Shown here: positions 45,350 to 58,539 of the stretch, one piece after another | Position numbering within the stretch: the first letter of the stretch is position 1 | Layout of the letters: each line of letters opens with the position of its first letter | Assembly: GCA_963989245.1 (NCBI GenBank) | Contig: OZ022342.1 | Span: forward strand, 14,005,995 to 14,069,994 | Source: Nansenia antarctica | Taxonomy: Eukaryota; Chordata; Actinopteri; Argentiniformes; Microstomatidae | Direction: 5' to 3' | DNA length: 64,000 nucleotides | Translations under genes and position numbers: made by a program | Notes under the pieces: model-generated | The model's database searches: none | Told to the model about the DNA's origin: nothing | The model's input: only the letters and a program-made list of their open reading frames with translations

Positions 45350-48300
45350 GGTCCAGTCACTGGTCATCTCCCGCCTTGACTACTACAACGCACTCCTGGT
45401 CGAGTTCCCTGCCTCCGCCATCAGACCTCTGCAACTCATCCAGAATGATGCCGCCCAACTGGTATTCAACCTCGCCAAATTATCTCATGTTAGCCCCCCT
45501 CCTTCGCACCCTGCACTGGCTCCCGATAGCAGCTCGCATCAGATTCATGACCCTGGTGCTCGTCTACCAGGCGGCGAAAGGAACAGCCCCTGCCTACCTG
45601 CAAGCATCAGCCCGTTTACTCCGCTCCTCCACCTTTGCTGGCCGACTGACTCCACCGCCTCTATGCGGAGGCGGCAGTCGCGCTGCTCGGTCACCTCTCT
45701 TCACTATACTGGCTCCCCTCTGGCGAAACGAGCTTCCCACTTCTGTCAGAACTGCAGAATCACTCCCCATCTTCCACCGGAGACTGAAGACCCATCTCTT
45801 CAGGCTACACCTTAACTGTCTCCTGAGACATCTACTACCCCCTGTACTGTTTCCCCTGTGTCATAATAAAAAAAAGGAAGAAAAAAACCTTCCTTCTTCT
45901 AGTACAACGACTGCCAATGGCCCCTGGCCTGAGCATAGATTACTTTTTTCTGCTGTGACTAGTGGATAAATGATTCACTTACTTAGTCAAATGTATTTGG
46001 TGTAAGTCGCTTTGGACAAAGGCGTCTGCTAAATGCCAAAAACGTAAATGTAAATGTAAATGTCAACACACATGCACACACAAATACTGTATCTGCATGC
46101 AGACTCACTGAAGTCTGCAGGGTTGTGGTACGTGGGACAGTGAAGGCCCAGGTTCTTCAGGTAAGGGATGAGGTATGGGACAGTGCCCTTGTATATGCAC
46201 TGACCTTGGCTGAGGATGTACAGCTACAAGAGGCGACAGACAGACAGACAGACACATAGCAATCAACAACAGTGTCAATGTCAACTTTACCTTATGTCAC
46301 TTCACTGAATTATACATGGATGCCTGACATATCAGCCATCCTGGATGAAACACACAGTATGATGCCTTTTACTTACAACACAACAGTGTAGGCCTCATGT
46401 TCTGCATTCTAAATCACAATGAATGGCAATGCCTATGGTAGTCAGGGGGAAAGAGTAACCTTATCAAACATCTCAAAGAGCTTGGCGCTGGGCTGGTGGA
46501 TGGTGCAGATCATTGTCCTTCCTCCCTGTGCCAAGGACTTCATCAGGGATACCACTTGGAAGCATGACGCGCTGTCCAGACCACTGAGACAGACAGACAG
46601 ACAGACAGACGGACGGACGGACGGAGGGACGGACAGACAGACAGACAGACAGACAGGCAGACAGGCAGACAGACAGACAGACGGACGGACAGACGGGCGG
46701 GCGGACGAATGGACAGACAGACAGACAGACAGTTATGCTTAAACAAAACAAATGTTGCATACAGCCATGTATATAGATATCCCTAATATACAGTACATGA
46801 ATCTTAGGTATGTGCCATGTCTGTGTCAGGGGGGTTGAGTTACCTGGTGGGCTCATCGAAGAACATGACAGGGGGATTGTTGACCAGCTCCTGGGCGATG
46901 GCCAGTCTCTTACACTGACCACCAGAGAGAGAGATTGTGCGCGTCTGGGCACACTCCTGTAGACCCAGGGCGGTCAGGATCTCATCCACCTGGAACACAG
47001 ACAGACAGGAAGGATGGATACAGTACATCCCAGCAGGGAACAGGCCGTTATAGCAGGTCTTACGTCAGATGTTGTCATTCTAGCACCACGCCGCTTCGCC
47101 TGAACTGCCACTACTATCAGCGTGGACAGTCTTGTAAGACCGTTAAACTGTATCTATACCTGGAAAAGACCAAAACTATGCATAACACAGTCAGTCAATA
47201 TATTCACAAACATCTTTATTCATACATGTATGCATTGCAATTCGCCATCAAGGCCTATCCAGCACATCTACTGTTGCCCTTAAACCTGGGGTGTATTCTC
47301 CTCTAGAATGAGGCCGCTTGAGCTCAAAGTTGAAGTTGAAGTTGAAGTTGAGCTCACCAGTGCTTTTTTCACCTCTATGCTCTCGTTCAGCTTCAGATTG
47401 GCAGAGACCTAAAGGAGAGATAGAACATAAGAACCTCTCATCCCTTAATTACACAAATGACACTATCAGTCAGAGATCATCAGTGTTCACATGGTCTGGA
47501 GGTATGAGATGTGTGGTGTGACCTAACCATCATGGCCTCCCGTGTGGTGAGGTTTGGCAGCAGCATGTCGTCCTGCATGATGTAACAGGACATCTTCCTG
47601 AAGGTGCGTAGGTCCCTGGGCCGCCCGTTCACCTTAATCTGACCCTTCATTCCTGTCTCTCTGTTCACAAGCACGGAAACATGGATTTACTAAGGATGAT
47701 TCAAAACACTGGACTTATTTCAACTACAAGGCTGCTACTCAGATGGTTCTCTTGCTCAACCTGTTAAATATCAACATGCTGTAGAACAGAGATCTAGAAC
47801 TACTTGCGGGTGCGTTCTATATTCCAGTCATTGGGAACAGGGAACACCCCCCTCCCCCCCCACACAAAAACACACACACCCCAACACTCCCTGTGTCTCA
47901 CCTGTACCCAGCCAGGATGTTCATCAGAGTGGACTTCCCTGCCCCAGAGGGTCCCATGATGCCAATGAGCTCTTTGCTGCAGAACCTCCCTGACAGACAC
48001 TTGAGCAGGGCTTTGTAACCTGAGGAAGAGTCAACACACACACACACACACACAACACTCTCACTATCCATAGGTTCCGTACTTTAGCTGTACATGAGAT
48101 GAAGCAGCCAAACACACTGGATCATCCAAGATCATCGGCACCCCTCTCCCATCAGTTGAATCACTGTATCTCAAACGCACCATAAATAGAGCACATAAAA
48201 TTATCTCTGACCCCTCCCACCCTGCTCACCACCTGTTCCAACTGTTGCCCTCTGGACGGCGCTACCGATCCCTGGCCACCAAAACATCCCGGTTCAAAAA

Positions 48301-50343
48301 CAGTTTTTCCCCTCTGCCATAAGGACTCTCAATACCTGACTCACTGCACTGTATCAATTGTAAATTGTAAATATGTTCTGTCTTGTCTTGTGGTTATGTG
48401 TGTTTCATGTCCATGTAATAGTCATGTAAAATGTGTGTATGTTTTTTGACACTGCTTTTTGAGCTGTACCGAAAACAAATTCCACCGACCTAGGTCGTGT
48501 GGTCATTAAACTCATTCATTCATTCATTCATCATGCTGGTTTAATGCTACCTTCCTCATGTGTTTGTGAGGAGGGATCCAACTGTGAGTGTGAGGGAGGT
48601 GAGAGTTTACGGCGCTGTGGAAGGAGATAATCAGGAGACAGAGGCTTGAGAGAACGATGGACAAAAACAAAGAGAGGTAAGTGGGATGGAAAAATGGGAG
48701 TAAGACAACGGGGAGAGATAGCCCGAGGAAGAGGCATGAGACAGTAGGATTAAGAGCAGGTCTGACAGGGAGAGAGAGAGAGAGAGAGATTCAAATGGGG
48801 ATAGAGAGATAGAGAGATGAGAGAGGGCGATCAATAAAGAGACAGGAATATTAAATCTCCAGAGCTCTGCCCAACACGGCAACAAGAGAGCATTAAGCAT
48901 CATTACAGAAGGTATGTCTGACTGATAACAATCCGCTCTGTCTACACAGCGTTCTGGAGCAACAACTTCCACACACCCAGTCAGTGTTACGTGTTAGAAG
49001 CACCAAAAACAAATACAACCTTATATACATACAGTAGCCTCATGATAATAACCGAGAGATCTTCTTCCAGGTGATTAGTAGCATAGGATTGTGTCTAACT
49101 TCTCTTGATGGCAAAATGACTGTCAGACATATCTTCAATTTGCACGAGTGTTTCATTCACTTATCACGACACTGACTGAGGTTGTTGGTTGTATCGAAGC
49201 ACCGCTGAGCTCCACTGTGCGACCGGCTCAAGTAAGGCTGATCTCTGCCTGCCTCTGCGTACTCGCTAGCCGAGAGAAAGTGCTACAGTGGTGCTCTAGT
49301 GCTCCAGTCTCAGGTTGTGTAATTAGGCCTCTCTGCCGGTCTGCCAGACCCTTCTCAACCCCTGCCCATTAGTAGACTGGCCTAATGGAGCCGCCCCACC
49401 CACCCTCCCCCGCCAGCCCTCCTCCCCCGCAATGTATTACATCCATCAGATACGCCACAGTCAGACAGGGGAGCAGCCCCCTTTCCGAGAAATAGCCCTA
49501 GCTCAGCGTGTGTCACATACTGATGATCTAACCCATGCTGCGGGTGGCGCATACTAATAGCATAACCCCTGTATTGCTGCTGTCGCATACTGATGATCCG
49601 CCTTGGCGTTGTCTGTGTCACCGAGATCCGGATGAGCTAACCCCGTCCACATTGTTTATGTCACCCTTGTCTGCCCCCCGTCACACAGAGCTGTCATCTC
49701 AGGACAGTCAAGAACTCCCCATCCCTCTGTCGGACAGCACAGACAGGAGGTCCAAGTGCATCTAAACATCCTCAGCTTAAGTGATGCCATGAATGGTAAT
49801 GCATTTCAAAGGAGCATAGGCTAAACAGCTCGCTACGATTTCCTATGATACTGATACTAAAACCTTGTTTCTCTTAAGTTACATCAATCAATACTACTGT
49901 TAGTTAGTGAGATTTACACCTCACAATAAAATAACATATTTAATTAATGCACCGAACAAAGAAAAGCATTCCATTTTGAATGAAAGAGAGATATCTGGCA
50001 GACTCAATAACACATGTTCAGAGCTTACAGTACACATGATATAGTGCCAGATGCCGACAAGGTGAAATTCCCCAGGTAATACTCCAGGCAGCAAACCCAG
50101 TGTATGTCGTGAGAGGTGTGGAAACTACCAGGTACAGGCAAATACCAGAAGGTTGGGGTCCAGAGACCTGCAGGTGGAACTGCTTAACAGGACCCCCCTT
50201 TGTGAGAACCCCAGAACCCTACCCCCACTTCACAGTTTCAAATGACTCACACATGCACAGACACACACACACACACACACACACATGCACACACGCACGC
50301 ATGCACACACACACACACACACACACATGCACACACGCAGGCA

Positions 50344-50408
<65 letters not shown>

Positions 50409-53400
50409 CATTCCTGCACCAGTGTTACATCATTTATAATCTCCCTTGAGAGCTGTATGACCTCGTTAAATAAACCTAGAATGACCTCATCATAACAGAC
50501 AGAGATGGTCATCCCGGGGGTGAGACTATAAAAGATAAGAAGAGATGGAGAGGAGGCTCACACCCACATCTAATGTAACCCTGACCTGCCTGGCCTGCTA
50601 CCCTTCTACCCTCTGCTCCAACATCAAACCCTCCCTGGAGTCCACCAATCAAAGCAACCTCTCCACACTGACTCTCCTCAGACACTCTATATCAGTAGAA
50701 CTTTCATGTGGAAACCCTCTGATATTACAGCTCCCACTTGGTCCCTCCCCCACTCTTATGCGAAGATCTTTATAACAAGTCTTTGGTACAAAAGCACAGC
50801 CTGAAGCACAATGCTCAGCCGCGTGCTATAACACCCATTCTTTAAAGCTTTCATTGTGTACTGCATAGGAACTGTCTCTGCACCTCTGATGAAGAAAGGG
50901 CTTCTAATTCAGATGCTTCCACAAGAAAAGAAAACAATCCCACCAAGCCTATAAAAATATATCCGGTATTTTTGGTGGAATATACAGTAAGTAACAACAA
51001 GGAATCCAATGAGTGTGAGAGCTCAGAGAAAGGCAGTGAGGGGTTAATAGGGCAGATTCTCTGTGGTGAAGGTGACCTACACGGTTCCAGTGCTAATGCC
51101 GAGGGGGGTTCAGTTAGATTCTAAATAGCTTGTCTTTGAAGAAGATGAAATGTGCAGCCTCTGCTTGGAAGACACACCATTCTTAATTTAACACTGGGAA
51201 TAATCCGCTACACATGTCCACATCAGACAGGCTAAACAGTAAGCAAAAGCAAAGATTGTACTAATGGAGAATGCAGACACACAATGTTTGTAACACAATG
51301 TTACACTTCAATACAATGAACAACTACAAGGGTTAGCCTAGCTATGAACATGTGACGTCATCCCTCTCCTCCCCGGCTTTTCATCTATCACTACTAGACA
51401 TTGAGACTTCACAATCAATCACCATGGAATACACATTTACCCCATCCACATACTGTATGTCACCATAACATACTGTGTGACCAACAAGATTAGATGCAAT
51501 GCATCATACGCCATATGTAGAGAACACAGCTAAAGCTTTCTTTTCAAAGGACGACTTCACCTCCCCTCCTTGCTTAACAAGCATAGCGACATTTTGGAGT
51601 GGGTGGTTTGGGGGGTGTTGACAGAGAATAATGACCAATCCTGCTTAAGGCTAGAGCCTAGAGTCTCCTCATTAATTAGGGTGGTGGTTTTAAATGCCAT
51701 TCATATTTTATGAGTAGATCAATCGTGCGATTGTCTGCCATAGCCTGCTCCTATCGTAAGTGAGGGCGGCTGGGAGGGGGGCAGAGAGCAGTGTGCCAGG
51801 CTGCTAGTGTGAATTATTTACAATGTCTAAACTCTGCTGAACTCAGCAAAATTGCAGCCACATCCATGGTAGACCATGGAGTTGTGTGTGTTTTTGGTGG
51901 GGGGGGGGGGGCATACAGAGGGCGAAGAGAGAAGATAATAAAATCTTTACCTTTATCTTGCCAAGAAAGATGCTGTTTTTGGACATGACCATGATATTTC
52001 CTTCATTAAGAGCATTATCATTAAAGGGTCATGGCAGCCAATTTTGCTTCCTGGTTTTTCTTTAAGAAAAAATACTCAAAGAACATAAGCAAGAGTGGTG
52101 ACGTTAGTTATTCACTGAACTATTTGGGAAAATAACACCAGATATAGTTATGAGCGATTCTCAATAAAATGCGTTGTTAGACTGTTTCACACAGTCGCAA
52201 AAACTGAGGTTGGGCGGGTTATATTTTACTCTGGGTGCTAACTTTACAAATAGGCTAACCATGTTATATTGTTTTACTGTATATATACCGGTAACTAGGT
52301 TATATATATTATCACAAAATATAATTTCGGAGCTATATAGCTGTCTGAAATGTCATGGCATGTGCCCAAAATACACAAACCACTCTGGCATTTTAAAGCA
52401 TCCAACATGGGCCTCATGCATGCCCAAAATACACACACGTATTGACCTAAATGGGCATTCTCAGACTTAAATCATTGTGCAATAACATTGTGCTGTAACA
52501 GGATGTCATACGTCAGTTAAAACACGTCACCGTCAACATGACTAATGTAGGTCACTAAGAGCATTTTAGGATTAAACCAATAATTGAGTGCCGGGCATGA
52601 TTGTGTGTCTGTTTACCTGTTCTACTGTCTGCAGCCATGCTCATGATCATGCTTAGGTCATCGATTATTCTTGGTGATGCTAGCTTTGGATGGCCAGGAT
52701 AGTTTAGTCAATGAGACAAGATTTGGAAGGATGGCCATATGAGACAGTGATGCTATCTCATAAATGCTGAAAGATCTCACAGTTATTTCCCTCAAGCAAT
52801 CAGGCTCCTGGGGAAATGCAGTGGAGGAAGACAAAAGACTGTCTCCCCCAAACCATCCTCACTGTAAAAATAATATATATTACGACTACCTACACACTAC
52901 CTGATTACTTGAACACTAGCTGACTTCTACTTGACTTCCTGTACTGTATCATATCTGCATTATATTGCATATTGTATGATTTAGCATTTCATCATATTGC
53001 AACATATTGTACATTGGATGTAATAAAAAAGCTATTCTGGTTATGATGTATAAACACTAGAGGGCGCAGTCCCCTAAATATACTGTAATTATGGGGAGCT
53101 CCATGTACCAGTAGTCAACTTTTTCCTTCTTCTGTAATTTGAGTGAAGGAGATGAAGAAAGTTGACTACATGGAGCTCCCCATATAATATGATTCTTTCC
53201 CTTTACTGCCTTTTGAAGAAGAAGACAATGCGTTGATCCAATTGGCTAGTAGACTACATGTACATTGCGCCTAGCGCGGATGGTAGCCTAGCATTGGCGC
53301 GGCTATATGACGTCATCAGTGGTCAACAAAGCACAGATCCACAGGCAATTCACAATATAGCAGGAGATTTCAATCATGTCGACCTGAAGGCAGTACTACC

Positions 53401-56209
53401 CAAGTTCTATCAGCATGTGAAATGTGCAACAAGAGGAGAAAAAACACTGGACAAGGTATACACCAACATCAAACGTGCTTACAAGGCTAGTCCGCTAGCT
53501 CATCTAGGCATGTCTGACCATGTGTCAATCCTCCTGATCCCAGCATACACTACCATGGGGAAAAGTGCTCCCATCACCACTAAGACTGTCAGAACCTGGC
53601 CAGAAGGGTCCGCTCCACTGCAGATCTGCCTAAATGACACCCCATGGCAGGAATTTGAGCATGAGGACCTGGAACAGTACACGTCGTCGGTTCTGAACCA
53701 CATAGTGAACTGCACCAACTCAGTCACCGTGGACAAATGGGTCCGGGTCTACCCCAACACGAAGCCATGGATGACTGGGAAGGTCCAAAAACTGATCAAC
53801 GAGAGGGACAACGCCTTCTTCGCAGGGAAGAGCACACCGCTGTACAGCACCACCAGGGCTAACCTAAAGCGCGGAATCAAAGCGGCCAAGGCAGACCACA
53901 GAGAGAAGATTGAGGAATGCCTCCTGAGCAACGACTCCAGGCGGATGTGGCAGGGGGTTCAGCAGATGACAAACTTCAGAGCCAACAGGCTCACAGCCGC
54001 AGAGGACGACCCCCTGCTGGCGGGAAAGCTGAACACCTTCTACGCCCGGTTCGACGAGGGGCGAACGGAGGTAACCACAACACAAACACCACTCTCTCCA
54101 GCTCTCAGCAGCCTCACCCTCACAGAGCATGAAGTGAGACGCGTGCTGAAGGCGGTGGACCCCAGGAAAGCCTCGGGCCGGATGGCGTCCTGGGACGGGT
54201 GCTGAGGGACTGCGCCGACCAGCTGGCCGGGGTTTTCACCAACATCTTCAACCAGTCCCTGTCCCAGGCCACCATCCCACCCTGCCTGAAAACCTCAACT
54301 ATCATCCCAGTCCCGAAGAAAAGCACGGTGAGCTGCCTAAACGACTACCGCCCGGTGGCACTCACACCAATCATCATGAAGTGCTTCGAGAAACTAGTCC
54401 GGGCCCACATACTCACACGCCTCCCGCCCAACCTGGATCCATACCAGTTCGCCTACAGAGCCCACAGGTCCACAGAGGACGCCATCGCGACGACTCTCCA
54501 CGCCACTCTATCCCACCTGGAGAGGGGAAACAGCTACGCGAGACTGCTCTTTGTGGACTTCAGCTCCGCCTTCAACACCATCCTTCCAGACAGGCTAGTG
54601 ACCAAACTACTAGACCTGGGTCTATCACACTCTATATGTGCATGGATCAAGGACTTCCTGACCGACCGCCCCCAGAGGGTGCGGGTGGGCCCCCACACCT
54701 CCACAGCCCTCAGACTCAGCACTGGGTCCCCCCAGGGCTGCGTGCTAAGCCCCATCCTCTACAACCTCTACACCTACGACTTCACCCCCGTCCACCCCAG
54801 CAACTCCATCGTAAAGTTTGCAGACGACACCACCGTGGTGGGATGCATCTCGGGGGGGGGCGAGGCGGCGTACAGGGATGAGGTAGAGCAACTGAGCAAG
54901 CTGTGCAAGGTTAACAACCTGCTGCTGAACAAGTCAAAGACCCAGGAAATCATCGTAGACTTCAGGAGGAAAAAGTCCGAGATCCAGCCCCTGCTCATCG
55001 ACGGAGAGAGCGTGGAGAGAGTCTCAACCCTCCGATTCCTGGGGATGCACATGCGGGATGACCTGACCTGGAAGGACAACACAAAAGCCACCATCAAGAA
55101 GGCACAACAGCGGCTATACACCCTGAGAGTCCTCAGGAAGGAACACAGCAAGCAGGAGATACTGGTGACCTTCTACCGCGGCGCAGTGGAGAGCATCCTC
55201 ACCTACGGCATCTGCAACTGGTTCTCCAGCTGAGAGAAATGCGCTACAGAGAGTCGTGAGAACAGCACAGAAGATCACCGGCGCCCCCCTCCCCTCTCTG
55301 GAAGAGCTGTACAACACACGCTGTCTCAGGAAGGCCTCCAAGATCTCCAGGGACCCGACCCACCCTGGGTACGAACACTTTACCAGGCTGCCCTCGAAAA
55401 GGCGGTTCAGGACCTTGGCCGCAAGGACAAACAGACTGAAGAACAGCTTCTACCACAGGGCCGTCCAGGCCCTGAACACAGCAAAGACCTAGGTTCTGGG
55501 CCCTGGACAGTCTGGACGGATTGATGGCAGCTGCTGGACTGAAAAAATCAGGTGTAGTGCTGAGGCACAAATATGTACATTTCAAGCCTGCAAACTGCGA
55601 CACTTTAAATAAATGTGAAATAACACTATTGTGCAATATGACAACCCTAGTCGTCTATCTGTACAGTATAGGATAGTGGATAGTGTACATAGCCTTTATT
55701 TATGTAAACCAGCTCCTTCCCTTCTTGTTTTTTTATTTTTTTAAGTGATTTCTTTTTTTCCTTTCCTAACACCAGGGGAGCCACCCCTCCTAAATGTCGT
55801 TGTTTGGTACCTATACTGTAGCAATGACAATAAAGACCATTCATTCATTCATTCATTCATTCATTCATTCATTCATTCATGTCATCCCTCATGGTGCCAC
55901 AAATGTAATGAATGGGAAAGATACTGTAACCGGTGCCTTCTCTATCTCCTCTATCAGTGTATGTGCTGCAGTACCTCTTCTCCGCCAGCAGGGGCCCTCG
56001 CGGATGGTGTAGGAGAGCTCAGTGAACTCCAAGTCCACAGCAGAGCGCCGGGGTAGGTGGGAGAACCGCTGAGCCTCTGTAATGTGGTTCTCCACTTTCT
56101 TCAGGTGGGTGAGCAAAGGTGCCTCCTGGGGTGCACCCGCTTGGAGCTTGGTCTCTTCCATGGGGATGCTGACAGACCCTGGGCCCTGCTCCACTGGCCT
56201 CTCAGCCAT
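43048..56209 (-). CDS. abcg4: ATP-binding cassette half-transporter G4, complete
   Basis: ABCG half-transporter for sterol efflux to HDL, active as a dimer and mainly neural (family knowledge). Fourteen exons join in phase to 653 aa: 55975-56209, 47902-48019, 47528-47660, 47358-47408, 46844-46989, 46460-46583, 46109-46223, 45055-45188, 44653-44751, 44209-44377, 43993-44093, 43740-43898, 43482-43600 and 43048-43306. Walker A GPSGAGKS begins at about residue 101, the signature LSGGQ at about 200 and Walker B PPVMFFDEPTS at about 219-229. Six membrane segments follow, with SLLGVAAS-like LLIGAASTSLQ and VGPITAVPVLLFSGFF. The N-terminus (KKVENHITEAQRFSHLP) is typical of ABCG1/ABCG4, and the pdzd3 neighbour favours ABCG4. 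The start at 56209 matches the family's MAE opening; an in-frame ATG nine codons upstream is possible. The tail runs about 9 residues past the usual end. Confidence 0.93.
44521..44587. repeat. (CA)n microsatellite
   Basis: abcg4 intron, 65 bp of CA. Confidence 0.95.
45228..45346. repeat. (CA)n microsatellite
   Basis: abcg4 intron. It runs directly into the LINE fragment at 45347. Confidence 0.95.
45347..46060 (+). mobile_element. LINE 3' fragment (fourth type)
   Basis: It encodes LVISRLDYYNALLVEFPASA, PLQLIQNDAAQLVFN and, after a frameshift, TLHWLPIAARI and LPIFHRRLKTHLFR. The ending taagtcgctttggacaaagg, then cgtctgctaaatg and (taaatg)n, is the 3' end shared by many fish L2-type LINEs and their SINEs. 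It is antisense in an abcg4 intron. Confidence 0.8.
46585..46732. repeat. (GACA)n/(GACG)n tetranucleotide repeat
   Basis: About 36 tetramers, mixed GACA, GACG and GGCA units, immediately upstream of abcg4 exon 46460-46583 on the transcript. Confidence 0.95.
48122..48535 (+). mobile_element. LINE 3' fragment
   Basis: It encodes RTINRAHKIISDPSHPAHHL and LLPSGRRYRSLATKTSRFKN, then stops, followed by a non-coding tail ending (cattcatt)n. C-terminal ORF2 end of an L2/CR1-like LINE, in abcg4 intron 1. Confidence 0.8.
48540..53060. other. abcg4 first coding intron, non-LINE part
   Basis: No gene seen. Contents: a short (AG)n at 48770-48790; a decayed set of gtcacatactgatgat-like repeats at 49510-49600; (CA)n at 50258-50406; a G-run at 51898-51910; the rest is AT-rich. 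Confidence 0.5.
50258..50406. repeat. (CA)n microsatellite with (GCAC) patches
   Basis: 150 bp of CA with CGCA and TGCA variants. Confidence 0.95.
53091..53188. repeat. Inverted repeat beside a LINE 5' boundary
   Basis: atggggagctccatgta and gtcaacttt (separated by ccagta) pair with aaagttgactacatggagctccccat. Arms about 27 bp, spacer about 35 bp. Confidence 0.85.
53230..55885 (+). mobile_element. L2/CR1-group LINE (third family), longest copy
   Basis: It begins inside the APE-type endonuclease: AGDFNHVDLK holds the catalytic N/D site and GMSDHVS the catalytic His. The reverse transcriptase follows with TIIPVPKKSTVSCLNDYRPV, LFVDFSSAFNTILP, GSPQGCVLSPILYNLYTYDF and SIVKFADDTTVVG. A one-base loss near 54177 shifts the frame, and another break near 55230 separates the last 80 codons (to 55492). 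The 3' end is tgacaataaagaccattc plus (attc)n. Inserted antisense into the first coding intron of abcg4. Confidence 0.9.
55837..55880. repeat. (ATTC)n LINE tail
   Basis: About eleven tetramer copies at the end of the LINE. Confidence 0.95.
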
Positions 56210-56867
56210 ACCAACAGACTGGAAAAGAGGGGACATTTTTAAGTTATTCAGAGATACATGGTAATTATGTTAGTGGTTGAAGTAAGATTTTTCATGAACA
56301 CAATTATTACAGCTAGTTCATTACTGTCACCTGATTTTTTTCTCAAGCATAACAACATTAATGGTTTGATTAGCCATAAAAGGCTGAAATGATAGGATGG
56401 TTTATAAAGCGTACCATTCAACAAGACTATTAGACTGCAGGTTTCTTAAACAGACACTCGTTCACCTTTTGAGTAAAATGGCTGCTTGTGGCAGCACACC
56501 GAAAGCTAAGATTTGAATAAAAGTGGGAGAGTGAAATAATTTGTAAGAATTAAGTGGTTGCTGCTTATTGCACACTCTCCTCTTCATAAAGAAACATGAC
56601 GAGGTAAATGTGTGTGGGGATGAAGTTGCTCCAGAGAATCTGTAAACAGCCAGCCTGTGGAAATTACGTTATACTGATTGCAGACAATCAGCTCTAAGAG
56701 GTATGATGTGTTGGTGATCTGATTACGCTATGGATGCTATGGACTGGCTGGATGTAGGGAATGTGATTCCTGTGTGTAAGGAGTAGGGATCTGGTTTCAA
56801 CACAGCAGCAGAGCCATAGTGCTGATTCACAGAAACCTCCTGGATAACAGTGAACCCTCCCCACTCC

Positions 56868-56935
56868 CCCTCTCCCCCTCTCTCCCTCTCCCCCTCTCTC
56901 CCTCTCCCCCTCTCTCCCTCTCTCCCTCTCGTCCT
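56868..56935. repeat. (CTCTCCCT)n polypyrimidine tract
   Basis: Near-pure pyrimidine strand of CTCC/CTCT units. Confidence 0.9.
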
Positions 56936-57772
56936 GTCCCCCACCATCCACACCCTAGGACTAAAGGAGGGCCAGGAGGAAACACACAGCCCCACACAAG
57001 CAGATTGAGAGAAAATACACCATATTTCACATTCATATAACCTTACAGTACATGCGTTGTATGCATGCGCACACCGCAAGCACTCTTATTGCAGGGTATA
57101 AAGCTGAGATTGGGACATATTTCTGCTTGTTTGCTTGTCCCCTTGTTGCAACTCCCATCAAACTAATATGATTGATTGTAGCTATGACTCATTCTGGAGG
57201 GAATTTGCGGGGAGGGCATAAAAGGCAGAGGAGCGACTCTCTACATGGGGGGGCCGCACCTACTCTGCTAGGATGAATCACTCCTGTCCCAGGCCTTTGT
57301 TTAGAACAACCTATGAGCCAGGCCTAGGACACTTTTATTCATGCTGAAATTGCTCAGCGCACAATTACAAGCAATGGAGATATGAGAAATAGTAGCTTGG
57401 AGTTATTGTGTTTCATGCCGATAAGAGGTGACTTAAGCTTCCATAGAGTGGTCATAAACAGAAGATTTGGAATTTAACGACTCACTCAAATCCCACACTA
57501 GTCTAATTCAATCTTTGACCATCTGCAACAGTGCCATGCCATTACAGAAAACACACAGCATGGGCAATGGTGGACAAAGCTCAAGCCTATTTCAGATACT
57601 ATCATAGACAGCAAAGACTCTAGATGATCAGCATAGTAATTTAGCAAAACGGGTACCCCTGCATACTCTTTTTTTTATTGTCTTTTTTCAATAATATATT
57701 GAATATGCTATGCACACCCTGCAAACCCTTTAATAATGAATTGCCCAAAGGAGATGAATATACTACTACATT

Positions 57773-57832
57773 GTCCAGACTATTTTACAGACTATTGTCT
57801 AGACTATTGTACAGACTATTGTCCAGACTACT
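57773..57832. repeat. Tandem repeat, about 15-bp unit
   Basis: Five diverged copies of cagactattgt(c/a) in a row. Confidence 0.8.
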
Positions 57833-58439
57833 GTACTGTAAAATTCAGTGTAGTGCAGCATGGCTCAGACTTCATATTCTGAAATGAGGAAGAGGAGAAA
57901 ACACTGACTATGGCCTCTATTGATTAACTTTCCATTAGCAAATGTCCATTACCACACTGCTCTACAGAACACTGTCTGCCTGTAATGGCCTTCTAGAAAG
58001 GCCACCATGTTCTATCATGCGTGCCCTGTCACTCAGAAACCTGAATGGATCCGGATGAATATGGTTAATATAACCAGCTGCAGCCTACATTACTGACTGA
58101 CTGTAGAGAGAATAATCTACTGAGAATATACACTGTACTATACAATACACTGCATGTCAATGTATTGGCTATGTGGCACAGGTCTTCTCAGACGCACCTG
58201 TTACTGTACTCCTATGATGAGGTAAACATCAAACTATAATAGTCCAGTGAAGCACATAGGTCTGAGAGATCTCACAATAGCAGATTAACATGACTGGATA
58301 TGAGCTCTGTAGAATGAACAGAATGTATTGCACAGCACTTACAGAGATGAGGTGGGGTGGAAGTGGGATGAATGAGGCAAGAAGAGAAATTGATCATGTA
58401 TCATACATCATACAACAACTGTGCACGCGGTACACGCAC

Positions 58440-58459
58440 ACGCACACACACACGCACGC

Positions 58460-58537
<78 letters not shown>
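58440..58537. repeat. (CA)n microsatellite
   Basis: About 98 bp, the last 75 perfect. Confidence 0.95.

Positions 58538-58539
<2 letters not shown>

Noticed and set aside
45214..45969. 251-codon frame starting in the CA repeat
   Set aside because: Only the part after 45347 has meaning, as a frameshifted LINE fragment. The rest is repeat translation.
46585..46732. Regular short repeats that might suggest a CRISPR array or satellite
   Set aside because: Contiguous tetranucleotides without spacers in a vertebrate intron: a simple microsatellite.
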